Shown here: in pieces, positions 1 through 6,694 of the stretch | Position numbering within the stretch: position 1 is the first letter of the stretch | How the letters are laid out: every line of letters begins with the position of its first letter | NCBI GenBank assembly: GCA_002431845.1 | Contig: DJEH01000053.1 | Coordinates: forward strand, 1-14,249 | Length of the DNA stretch: 14,249 nt | Direction of reading: 5' to 3' | DNA from: Prevotellaceae bacterium UBA5903 | GTDB lineage: Bacteria; Bacteroidota; Bacteroidia; Bacteroidales; Bacteroidaceae | Position numbers and translations under genes: made by a program | The notes under the pieces: model-generated | Told to the model about the DNA's origin: nothing | Seen by the model: the letters and a program-made list of their open reading frames with translations, nothing else | Databases searched by the model: none

Positions 1-2
1 GT

Positions 3-38
3 TGGGACACTCCTGAATGGGCAACTGACGAAGACTAA
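3..38 (+). CDS. 3' end of an unidentified upstream gene (partial)
   Basis: The window opens inside what appears to be a plus-strand gene. Reading from base 3 gives the tail WDTPEWATDED followed by TAA. Its codons (GAC, ACT, CCT, GAA, GCA) fit well-expressed genes of this phylum. An alternative frame from base 1 stays open to a TAA at 64-66, but its codons (GGG, CTC, CTG, ACG, GCG) look less natural. The hairpin at 91-148 lies downstream of both stops and suits a gene ending here. Too little is present to name the product. Confidence 0.4.
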   Translation, partial: WDTPEWATDED

Positions 39-90
39 GGCGTACAAGCAATATAATCAAGCTTAATTTTGAACATCTACTTATACCTAT

Positions 91-148
91 AAAGCGGAGA
101 ACATATCCATTTCATCACATGAGGACGAATGGATATGTTCTTCGCTTT
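91..148. terminator. Long hairpin between convergent genes, probable bidirectional terminator
   Basis: The arms 91-110 and 129-148 are reverse complements over 20 bases with a single G-U wobble. The loop can pair further (TCATC with GACGA, one mismatch). The hairpin sits between the plus-strand gene ending at 38 and the minus-strand lipoprotein ending at 183, where a shared terminator is expected. The flanking T-tracts are weak in both directions, so termination is inferred from position and stem strength. Confidence 0.7.
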
Positions 149-182
149 ATTGCAACCTTTTAGCTGCTTTATGCTAAGGGAG

Positions 183-548
183 TTATTCTACGTTAAAACG
201 AATAGTATCGCCATGCCCCGTGCCTACTCCATTACGCGCATAAGCCACGGCATAATAGTTGCCCTTGCCAAGTGAGTCGGTAAAGGCAGAGAAGGTGGTG
301 AGCGTATCGGCTACAACCTTGGCACGCAAAGTGTCGTTGCCATATTCAAAACCACACTCCAAAAGATGGCTATTGGGAGAGGCTATAACAGCCCCCGTTA
401 GTAGCACAGAGTCGGCTACTTGTTGTGCTGTTCCAGTCTGCACGGTAGGGGCAAATGGTTGTTCGCCACTACGATCTTCGCCACAAGAAGTGAGCATTGT
501 GCTAAGGGTAAATAAGCATATCGGAATGATGATTGAGAGTGCTTTCAT
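183..548 (-). CDS. Small lipoprotein with a fibronectin type III-like domain
   Basis: The product has 121 residues. The N-terminus is a type II signal peptide: a charged MK, a hydrophobic stretch, and the lipobox L19-T20-S21-C22. The residues after the lipidated cysteine are GEDRSGE. An acidic pair this close to Cys resembles the lipoprotein export signals that place Bacteroidota lipoproteins on the cell surface, so surface exposure is possible but inferred. Residues about 35-120 contain the pattern TGAV...ECGFEYG...YYAVAYARNG, which recurs in the Fn3-like repeats of Bacteroidota surface lipoproteins. A single such domain fills the mature protein. The start codon overlaps the tilS stop (ATGA, 545-548), so translation is probably coupled to tilS. 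No enzymatic motif is present and the function is unknown. Confidence 0.8.
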   Translation of the reverse strand: MKALSIIIPICLFTLSTMLTSCGEDRSGEQPFAPTVQTGTAQQVADSVLLTGAVIASPNSHLLECGFEYGNDTLRAKVVADTLTTFSAFTDSLGKGNYYAVAYARNGVGTGHGDTIRFNVE

Positions 549-1861
549 TTCTTTACTTGTTTAAGACGCAATATTTGATGAGTATGCTCGGTGATGCGTA
601 CACGCTCGTCGGCACGTTGGCCTACAAGCCATACAATGCCATTGTTATCTGTTAGGACAAGTGATAGGGACTTTTCGATGCGCGATAAATGATGATTGGT
701 CATATAGTCGCTTAGCAATTGGCTTTTTCCTTTCATACCAAAAGGCTGAAAACGATCGGCGGTGGCAACACTTCGAAGGTATAAACTGCCCTTTATAGTT
801 GATGCGTCGATAAGTGTTTCTGCCGAAGCACAACGTAAGGTTGTAACGTCTGACCGGTTGAGCAATGTGGCTTCTATGCAGCATTTTGTATGCAATGTAG
901 TTGTGAGTGTTTGTCCAACAGTTGTTGGCATGAGCAAGGGCATTTTGCTTACCTTAGGGATTGGTGGACCAAAGATAAGCATTTTTTCGCTACGAGTGGC
1001 TATGCCCAATGAAGAACTGGCAATGCCGCCTACTTTCATTGTAAGTATGTTTTGCACTTGCGATGAAGTAAAACCTAATGGCGAGAGCAACTCATGCAAA
1101 ATGGTGGCAGGCTCTGGTGCTTGTTGCAATTGGTAAATGTTGATTTGCTGATATTGCGGTGCACCTTCAATGGCAGAAAGCCCACACGAAAGCGCTATCT
1201 CGTTTACCTTAATCTTGTATAGATTGAAAGCAGAATGCAAACGCTGCGCCATGGCATTAACAGTATGCACAAACTGCGGATTGAGTTGCTGAAACTCTGG
1301 AATAATGTGCTGACGTATGCGGTTGCGCTTGTAGTGTACATCGGTATTGGTGCTATCGGTAACAAAAGTTTGATGCTTTGTATGCAAATAGCTGAGTATT
1401 TCGCTCTTTGTATAACTTAGCAATGGGCGATATATGCATAGTTCTCCACCATTATTGCCATAACGCTGCATACCTATAAGCCCATTTAGTCCAGCACCAC
1501 GCGCAATGTTGAGTAACAAGGTTTCGGCATTATCTTCTTGATGATGCCCCACAGCAACGCCACTACATGCATATTGCGCTGCAACCTGCGCGAACCATTC
1601 ATAGCGCAACCGGCGTGCCACCATTTCAATGCTCTCGCCACTTTGAGCTGATACTTGGCGCGTATCAAAATGCTTCACTAAGAGTTCCACTCCACGTTCA
1701 CGACATAGCGTGCGTACAAACTCTTCGTCGCGATTGCTCTCTTCGCCTCGTAAATGAAAGTTGCAATGTGCGGCTACTGCCACCTCGCTACGTTCGAGCA
1801 ACTTGAGCAATAGACACACAGAGTCGGCTCCGCCCGATAAGGCTACAACATATTTTGCCAT
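545..1861 (-). CDS. tilS: tRNA(Ile)-lysidine synthetase
   Basis: This enzyme uses ATP and lysine to convert C34 of the CAU-anticodon tRNA-Ile to lysidine, so that it reads AUA and accepts isoleucine; it is essential in most bacteria. The N-type ATP pyrophosphatase PP-loop SGGADS is at residues 9-14. The second conserved block GHHQEDNAET is at about 105-114, followed by the ARGAGLNGLIGM segment. The C-terminal TilS domain (about 350-430) has the diagnostic block DRFQPFGMKGKSQLLSDYM and the later WLVGQRADERVRIT stretch. At 438 residues it is full length for the full-size TilS form. The gene lies 35 bases after the radical SAM gene and overlaps the following lipoprotein gene by four bases, suggesting a three-gene operon. 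No Shine-Dalgarno is visible, as is normal for this phylum. Confidence 0.97.
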   Translation of the reverse strand: MAKYVVALSGGADSVCLLLKLLERSEVAVAAHCNFHLRGEESNRDEEFVRTLCRERGVELLVKHFDTRQVSAQSGESIEMVARRLRYEWFAQVAAQYACSGVAVGHHQEDNAETLLLNIARGAGLNGLIGMQRYGNNGGELCIYRPLLSYTKSEILSYLHTKHQTFVTDSTNTDVHYKRNRIRQHIIPEFQQLNPQFVHTVNAMAQRLHSAFNLYKIKVNEIALSCGLSAIEGAPQYQQINIYQLQQAPEPATILHELLSPLGFTSSQVQNILTMKVGGIASSSLGIATRSEKMLIFGPPIPKVSKMPLLMPTTVGQTLTTTLHTKCCIEATLLNRSDVTTLRCASAETLIDASTIKGSLYLRSVATADRFQPFGMKGKSQLLSDYMTNHHLSRIEKSLSLVLTDNNGIVWLVGQRADERVRITEHTHQILRLKQVKK

Positions 1862-1896
1862 TGGGGTTATGTTTTTGTACAGACTCTTTCTATTTT

Positions 1897-2700
1897 TTAA
1901 TAAGCCACCTCTACATCAATACCTGCTTCCCTTACAAGTTGCGCAATGCGGTCGAGTTCTTGATGAGTGGCCTTGCGAAGGTCGGGGTCGGGAGTTTCGC
2001 GGTCTATGGTATAGACCATAACCTGTTGCGGACGTATACGCTTTACGGCTTCAAGCCACGGCTGTACGTAAGCATCGCCCGTGTTATCAACACTTATGCC
2101 TTCGCTAAATCCCTTCATAAACATAGACTGAACAATGACATGACCTTTGAAAGATATGAGGGAATCAATGATTTTATTAACATCGTAACTACCCGTTGGA
2201 CGATCAACATGCGCTATATAGTTGGCATCTACTGTGTCGAGTTTTAAGATGTTGTTGTCTATTTTCATGAGTGCATCATGCACTTCGGGGCGCAAACTCA
2301 TGGTACTATTGCTCAACACACTAACCTTGGCATTGGGAAAATATTGATTGCGCAAACGAATGGTGTCATCAATGATATCGGCAAATTCGGGGTGAGCGGT
2401 AGGTTCGCCATTGCCTGCAAAGGTGAATACGTCGGGAATGATGCCCTCTGCTTGCATCTTTTGCAATTGTTGCTCTAATGCTTGGCTTACCTCTTGACGT
2501 GTTGGACGCGGCTGTTGTGGGCGATGGTCTTTATTGAAACCACACTCGCAATATACGCAATCGAATGTGCACACTTTACCATCGGCTGGCATTAGATTGA
2601 TGCCTAACGATATGCCTAACCTGCGACTATGTATGGGGCCAAATATGGGCGAAGGATAAACTATACCTTTGTGCCCTTTGTTTTCTGGATAACCGTTCAT
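1897..2700 (-). CDS. Radical SAM protein, wyosine-synthase-like (COG0731 type)
   Basis: The product has 267 residues. The segment PSPIFGPIHSRRLGISLGI (about 16-34) followed by the cluster motif CTFDCVYC (Cys44, Cys48, Cys51) is typical of the COG0731 radical SAM family, which includes the TYW1-like wyosine tRNA enzymes. The three cysteines should bind a [4Fe-4S] cluster that cleaves S-adenosylmethionine. FTFAGNGEPTAHPEF (about residues 93-107) is the expected SAM-contacting GNGEPT motif. The extra Cys53 is not part of the canonical motif. The substrate is unknown; bacterial members of this group are generally uncharacterised. It is the first gene upstream of tilS and probably co-transcribed, which makes a tRNA-related role attractive but unproven. 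No perfect promoter box is seen in the 120 bases upstream. A TTTGTACAAA palindrome occurs at 2759-2768. Confidence 0.85.
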   Translation of the reverse strand: MNGYPENKGHKGIVYPSPIFGPIHSRRLGISLGINLMPADGKVCTFDCVYCECGFNKDHRPQQPRPTRQEVSQALEQQLQKMQAEGIIPDVFTFAGNGEPTAHPEFADIIDDTIRLRNQYFPNAKVSVLSNSTMSLRPEVHDALMKIDNNILKLDTVDANYIAHVDRPTGSYDVNKIIDSLISFKGHVIVQSMFMKGFSEGISVDNTGDAYVQPWLEAVKRIRPQQVMVYTIDRETPDPDLRKATHQELDRIAQLVREAGIDVEVAY

Positions 2701-2822
2701 GCTCTCTTTGTATTTGATTTATCCTGCAACATTACTTGTGTTTATAATGTGTACTTGCTTTGTACAAAAGCTTTGCAACTACAAGCATGTGTGCAAAAAA
2801 CAAGTGAGACTTATATTTACTT

Positions 2823-2860
2823 AAAAAGAGATTTCCCACCGTAATAGGAAATCTCTTTTT
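2823..2860 (-). terminator. Intrinsic terminator of rplS
   Basis: The arms 2823-2836 and 2847-2860 form a perfect 14-base-pair stem with a 10-base loop. A/T runs at both stem ends give a T-tract when read on the minus strand. It lies 49 bases past the rplS stop codon. The symmetric T-run on the plus strand means it could work in both directions. Confidence 0.85.
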
Positions 2861-2908
2861 ATAGTGGAATCTTTCAGAAAGATGCCATAGAAAAGTGTTG
2901 TGTAAAGC

Positions 2909-3277
2909 TTAGTCGTTTTGAGCAATAGCTGTACGCTTTTCCTTAATACGTGCTTTCTTACCAGTGAGTGCACGCAAGTAGTAAAGTTTAGCACGACGTA
3001 CCTTACCAATCTTATTAACCTCGATGCTCTCGATGTTAGGTGATTCGATAGGGAAAATACGCTCTACACCTACAGTACCAGACATCTTGCGCACTGTGAA
3101 GCGCTTTTTGTCTTGGTGACCATTGATTTTGATAACAACACCGCGGTATAACTGGATACGCTCTTTGTTACCTTCGACGATTTTGTATGCCACTGTGATA
3201 GTGTCACCTGCTTTGAACTTAGGGAACTGCTTGCCAGTAGCAAAAGCTTCTTCAGCAATTTTAATTAAATCTGCCAT
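2909..3277 (-). CDS. rplS: 50S ribosomal protein L19 (bL19)
   Basis: This structural protein of the large ribosomal subunit lies near the 30S-50S interface. The 122-residue product has the L19 hallmarks: an N-terminal helix and then KFKAGDTITVAYKIVEGNKERIQ, with the conserved GDT/V and IVEG..R.Q pattern. These are followed by YRGVVIKINGH, FTVRKMSGTVGVERIFPIESPNIESIEV and VRRAKLYYLRALTGKKARIKE. The length matches the family (about 115-125). The start ATG gives the expected MADLIK N-terminus. It appears to be a single-gene transcript, with a consensus promoter upstream (3371-3402), a folded leader (3312-3360) and a terminator downstream (2823-2860). In many bacteria rplS sits behind trmD; that is not the case here. 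Confidence 0.98.
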   Translation of the reverse strand: MADLIKIAEEAFATGKQFPKFKAGDTITVAYKIVEGNKERIQLYRGVVIKINGHQDKKRFTVRKMSGTVGVERIFPIESPNIESIEVNKIGKVRRAKLYYLRALTGKKARIKEKRTAIAQND

Positions 3278-3311
3278 TTCTTTGATGGGTAATTAAATGA
3301 TTGTTGTCCGT

Positions 3312-3360
3312 CCCAACTCAGCTTAACGGGGAACTCTGCATCCCGACAGCGGCTGAGTGG
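3312..3360 (-). promoter_or_regulatory. Folded 5' leader of rplS, candidate autoregulatory RNA
   Basis: Upstream of rplS, GCTGAGT (3352-3358) pairs perfectly with ACTCAGC (3316-3322). Two further G-C pairs extend it past a one-base bulge. Inside this stem, CCCG (3342-3345) pairs with CGGG (3327-3330), giving an elongated hairpin with internal loops. The element starts a few bases after the expected transcription start and ends about 35 bases before the rplS ATG. Ribosomal protein genes often carry leaders bound by their own product, and rplS leaders are known from other groups. I cannot tell whether this one matches a described family. Confidence 0.5.
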
Positions 3361-3370
3361 AAAAGCGATG

Positions 3371-3402
3371 CAAAATTACATCTTTTTTAAATACAAAACA
3401 AA
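3371..3402 (-). promoter_or_regulatory. Bacteroidota-type promoter of rplS
   Basis: On the minus strand TTTG (3399-3402) is followed, after exactly 20 bases, by TAATTTTG (3371-3378). Both elements match the phylum consensus TTTG-N19/20-TAnnTTTG perfectly. Transcription should begin at about 3363-3366, giving a leader of about 85-90 bases that holds the hairpin at 3312-3360. Confidence 0.8.
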
Positions 3403-3446
3403 CGTTTTATGCGTTTTGAATGTAAAAATCAAAGATTTAATAATAC

Positions 3447-4589
3447 TTAGCGCTTAGGAGCGTACATTTTCTCGTAATATTGCTGATAATCATCGCCACT
3501 AACAGCCTCAACCCAATCGTGATGTTCAAGGTTCCAACGAATGGTCTTAACAATGCCAACCTCAAAAGTTGTTTCAGGATACCAGCCTAAATCTGCCTTT
3601 ATCTTTGAGGGGTCAATGCCGTAACGTTGGTCGTGGCCAAGACGATCTTTAACAAAGGTAATAAGGTCGTCGTTGATCCAATCTATGCTTATTTCGCCTT
3701 TGTTGTTGAGCGTTTGTTTCTTTAACAAGGTGCGAAACTGTGGTTCTTTTTCCATAATGTCGTGGATTGTGCGGATAATAATCTTTACAATCTGTATGTT
3801 CTGACGCTCATTATGCCCGCCAACATTATAGATGCTACCATCTTTTGCTTGGTTGATAACCATATCGATGGCCTTGCAATGGTCCTCTACATAGAGCCAG
3901 TCGCGGATATTCTCGCCCTTGCCATAAACAGGGAGATTTTTGCCCTGAAGTATGTTGTTAATAACTAATGGTATAAGTTTCTCGGGGAACTGGTAGGGAC
4001 CATAGTTGTTAGAGCAACGCGTAATGCTCACTGGCATGTGGTAAGTGTCGCGATAAGCGCATACGATATGGTCGGCCGATGTTTTAGATGCACTATAAGG
4101 GCTATGAGGATTGAGTGGGGTTTGTTCTGTAAAGAAGCCCTCTGCTCCTAAAGAACCATACACCTCGTCGGTAGATACTTGATGAAAACGTACTCCTTGA
4201 CGCCATGTGGGATAGCCTTGCTCATCGCGTCCGTTTACCCAAGCCGTACGTGCAGCATCGAGCAAGTTTTGAGTGCCAAGTATATTGGTTTGCAAAAACA
4301 ATTGTGGATTTTCTATACTGCGGTCAACATGGCTCTCGGCTGCAAAGTTTACAACAACATCAAAGCGATATTCTGCAAACAAACTATCAAGTAAACCACG
4401 ATCGCAAATGTCGCCCTTTACAAAGTAGCAGCGCTCATTATCTATATCGTTGGCTATTGTGCCAAGGTAGCCCGCATAGGTAAGCAAATCAAGCACTACA
4501 ACGCGAATGTCGTCGTATTTAGCAAGGATATACTTCAAGTAATTAGCACCAATGAAGCCTGCCGCTCCTGTCACTAGATATGTTTTCAT
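3447..4589 (-). CDS. rfbB: dTDP-glucose 4,6-dehydratase
   Basis: This enzyme converts dTDP-glucose to dTDP-4-keto-6-deoxyglucose with tightly bound NAD+, the second step of dTDP-L-rhamnose and related deoxysugar synthesis for surface polysaccharides. It is a short-chain dehydrogenase of the extended type. The Rossmann motif GAAGFIG is at residues 8-14 and NFAAESHVDRS at about 81-91. STDEVYG (139-145) carries the catalytic Asp-Glu pair, and YSASK (165-169) the Tyr and Lys. TRCSNNYGPYQFPEKLIP and GENIRDWLYVEDHC are further RfbB signatures. At 380 residues it is slightly longer than the usual 350-360. No rfbA, rfbC or rfbD is in the window, so the gene is an orphan here. It lies 80 bases downstream of rsmA with no terminator between them, so readthrough or an unrecognised promoter is possible. 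Confidence 0.95.
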   Translation of the reverse strand: MKTYLVTGAAGFIGANYLKYILAKYDDIRVVVLDLLTYAGYLGTIANDIDNERCYFVKGDICDRGLLDSLFAEYRFDVVVNFAAESHVDRSIENPQLFLQTNILGTQNLLDAARTAWVNGRDEQGYPTWRQGVRFHQVSTDEVYGSLGAEGFFTEQTPLNPHSPYSASKTSADHIVCAYRDTYHMPVSITRCSNNYGPYQFPEKLIPLVINNILQGKNLPVYGKGENIRDWLYVEDHCKAIDMVINQAKDGSIYNVGGHNERQNIQIVKIIIRTIHDIMEKEPQFRTLLKKQTLNNKGEISIDWINDDLITFVKDRLGHDQRYGIDPSKIKADLGWYPETTFEVGIVKTIRWNLEHHDWVEAVSGDDYQQYYEKMYAPKR

Positions 4590-4669
4590 ATACTTTCTTA
4601 TATAATGTTCTATCTTTATTGTTTAATATAAAATTAACGAGTTTTATTGCTCAATATTGTTCTTGATAA

Positions 4670-5488
4670 TTACAATTCGTAATGTTTTTTCACCATGTTG
4701 GTAAGGTCTATAAACTCATTGACCGACAATTGTTCTGGCCGTCGTGTAAACAAAGGCTGCGCCAAAAACGCAGTATGGTCGGGAGGAGTAGTACCACACT
4801 TCTGATCGAGCTCGTGAAGCAATGGCTTGATAGAGCCACGCATCATCTTGCGGCGTTGATTGAACGTTGTTTTTACCACACGGCGCAAAAGAGCCTCATC
4901 GCAACCTATATTGGTTACCTCATTACGAGTCATGCGAATAACGGCACTACGTACCTTAGGAGGAGGATTAAACACTCCTGGCTCAACAGTGAATAAATAG
5001 TCTACATGATAGTATAATTGAACCAACACGCTCAATATACCATAGGCCTTACAACATGGCTTAGCTGCCAAACGCTCTGCCACCTCCTTTTGTATCATAC
5101 CAGTACAACAAGGTATGAGATGCCTATATTCAAGCATCTTAAAGAATATCTGACTACTTATGTTGTAGGGATAGTTGCCAGTTAAGACAAAAGGACGTCC
5201 ATCAAACACTTTATCAAGCGACATTTTAAGAAAATCATCTTCAATGATATTTTCTCTTAATTCGGGATAGTGCTCTTTAAGGTATGCCACACTTTCAAAG
5301 TCTATCTCTACGACCTTGAACTCACGGTTTTTCTTTAGTAAGAATTGTGTCATCACTCCCATACCTGGTCCCACTTCAAGAATAGGTATGTCGGCACATG
5401 CGTCTACAGTGTCTGCAATGGCTTGTGCAGTGGGCAAGTGGGTCAAGAAATGCTGACCAAGAAATTTTTTAGGGCGTACAGACTTCAT
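4670..5488 (-). CDS. rsmA: 16S rRNA dimethyladenosine transferase (KsgA)
   Basis: RsmA dimethylates two adjacent adenosines in helix 45 of 16S rRNA, using S-adenosylmethionine, late in 30S assembly. From the chosen start the protein is 272 residues, matching the family. It shows KKFLGQHFL near the N-terminus, SAM motif I LEVGPGMGVMTQ, the acidic loop VVEIDFE, and the catalytic motif GNYPYNISSQI (NLPY-like, here NYPY). The C-terminal half has VFNPPPKVRSAVIRM and FNQRRKMMRG. The frame is open further upstream to a TTG at 5564-5566, and another ATG lies at 5522-5524. The TTG falls inside the -7 promoter box and cannot be translated. The stretch between 5524 and 5488 encodes a low-complexity Lys/Ala segment that reads like an A-rich leader. 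MKSVRPKKFLGQHFL is therefore preferred, with the 5524 ATG as the alternative. Confidence 0.93.
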   Translation of the reverse strand: MKSVRPKKFLGQHFLTHLPTAQAIADTVDACADIPILEVGPGMGVMTQFLLKKNREFKVVEIDFESVAYLKEHYPELRENIIEDDFLKMSLDKVFDGRPFVLTGNYPYNISSQIFFKMLEYRHLIPCCTGMIQKEVAERLAAKPCCKAYGILSVLVQLYYHVDYLFTVEPGVFNPPPKVRSAVIRMTRNEVTNIGCDEALLRRVVKTTFNQRRKMMRGSIKPLLHELDQKCGTTPPDHTAFLAQPLFTRRPEQLSVNEFIDLTNMVKKHYEL

Positions 5489-5556
5489 CTGAGTTATTTT
5501 TTCTACTTTTGCTTTTGCTTTCATTACAAAGACTTTAGCTCTTTCAATGCAAGCAT

Positions 5557-5587
5557 TTTGCTGCAAAGGTAAGCATTTTTATTTTAA
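5557..5587 (+). promoter_or_regulatory. Weak candidate promoter of the flippase-like gene
   Basis: TTTG (5557-5560) is followed after 19 bases by TATTTTAA (5580-5587), which matches four of the six fixed positions of TAnnTTTG. Transcription would start about 15 bases before the TTG start codon at 5609. It overlaps the divergent rsmA promoter. The match is partial, so confidence is low. Confidence 0.3.
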
Positions 5588-5592
5588 GCAAC
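5564..5592 (-). promoter_or_regulatory. Probable rsmA promoter
   Basis: The minus strand carries TACCTTTG (5564-5571), a perfect TAnnTTTG box. GTTG lies upstream (5589-5592) at a spacing of 17, shorter than the usual 19-20. Transcription would start at about 5557, leaving roughly 70 bases before the preferred rsmA ATG. The box also shows that the TTG at 5564-5566 is not a start codon. Confidence 0.55.
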
Positions 5593-5608
5593 ATAGAAAT
5601 ATCGAAAG

Positions 5609-6616
5609 TTGAAACAACTAATAAAGGTCATATTGCAAATAAGTCTGCCTTTTGTGCTCGGTTTAGGCATTTTATGGTGGATGTACAGAGGCACAAATTG
5701 TCATAGTTTTATGAATGCCGTGCTTAATCAAATGAACTGGTGGTGGATGTTACTATCACTTGCCTTTGGCATATTGCCCCAAATGGCAAGAGCTTGGCGA
5801 TGGAAAATGGCACTTGAACCACTGGGCGAGCATGCACGGCGCACATCATGCACCGATGCTATATTTATGTCGTATGCTGCAAGTTTGGTAGTTCCACGCA
5901 TAGGCGAAATAACACGTTGTGGAACGCTTAAGAAGAGCGATGATGTATCTTTCACTAAATCATTGGGTACGGTTGTTACCGAAAGATTAGTAGACTCTAT
6001 ATTGATGATACTCTTTACAGGCATTGCTTTCCTATCGCAGTTACCCGTGTTCTTAGCATTTCTTAAAGAAACAGGAACAAACTTTGAAAGCATTGTACAT
6101 AGATTTACAGGCACAGGCTACCTTGTTACTATTATATGTATACTTGCAGCCTTAGCAACCTTGGTTGTAATGATAAAAAAACTTTCTATCTTTCAGAAAG
6201 GTAAAGATATGCTCAACAATGTGTGGGAGGGCATTTTATCACTACGAAAGGTAAAAAACCTACCTCTCTATCTTCTGTATAGTCTGCTAATATGGGTTGG
6301 ATACTTCTTACACTTCTACATAGCCTTTTTCTGCTTTGACTTTACATCAACCATCAACTTGTCTGCAGCTTTCTTAATCTTTTGCGTGGGCACATTTGCC
6401 GTATTAGTACCTACCCCAAATGGAGCTGGTCCGTGGCATTTTGCAGTAAAAACAATGTTGGTGCTCTATGGCGTGACAGAGCCTAATGCCATCATGTTTG
6501 CCTTGGCAGTGCATACTATTCAGACCGCCTTAGTAGTGGTTCTTGGCGCTTTTGGATGGGCACGCATCAATGCCCGAAAGCCTATTAAACAACATATTGA
6601 TGAGCCTACAAAATAG
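5609..6616 (+). CDS. Flippase-like integral membrane protein, LPG synthase transmembrane family
   Basis: The product has 335 residues, with about eight hydrophobic segments (roughly residues 8-27, 42-60, 85-97, 125-150, 162-187, 215-245, 250-272 and 285-320). It matches the lysylphosphatidylglycerol synthase/flippase-like TM domain (PF03706, COG0392). The signatures are VVPRIGEITRCGTL at about residues 93-106 and PTPNGAGPWHFAV at about 267-279. There is no soluble aminoacyltransferase domain, so this is not a complete MprF. Stand-alone members are thought to handle or move lipids, but the substrate here is unknown. The start is TTG; the next in-frame ATG is 24 codons later and would remove most of the first membrane helix, so TTG is favoured. 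It is transcribed away from rsmA and lies 78 bases before pepD. Confidence 0.85.
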   Translation: MKQLIKVILQISLPFVLGLGILWWMYRGTNCHSFMNAVLNQMNWWWMLLSLAFGILPQMARAWRWKMALEPLGEHARRTSCTDAIFMSYAASLVVPRIGEITRCGTLKKSDDVSFTKSLGTVVTERLVDSILMILFTGIAFLSQLPVFLAFLKETGTNFESIVHRFTGTGYLVTIICILAALATLVVMIKKLSIFQKGKDMLNNVWEGILSLRKVKNLPLYLLYSLLIWVGYFLHFYIAFFCFDFTSTINLSAAFLIFCVGTFAVLVPTPNGAGPWHFAVKTMLVLYGVTEPNAIMFALAVHTIQTALVVVLGAFGWARINARKPIKQHIDEPTK

Positions 6617-6694
6617 GCTTAAACAAGTATATTCAAAACAACGCTATGTTCTACTTTTAAACTATATGTAAGCATAGCTAAAAATCATACAGAT

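Noticed and set aside
2759..2768. Palindrome TTTGTACAAA upstream of the radical SAM gene
   Set aside because: It is a single short palindrome in AT-rich DNA without aligned promoter elements; not enough to call an operator.
2869..2883. Palindrome ATCTTTC-A-GAAAGAT between rplS and its terminator
   Set aside because: The stem is short and AT-rich, no regulator context is apparent, and the strong terminator next to it explains transcription ending.
6603..6619. Six-base-pair hairpin across the stop codon of the flippase-like gene
   Set aside because: The stem is short and no T-run follows, so it is unlikely to terminate transcription before pepD.
6643..6678. Inverted repeat GCTATG/CATAGC in the gap before pepD
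   Set aside because: Six-base arms 24 bases apart in AT-rich DNA are expected by chance; no promoter elements coincide with them.
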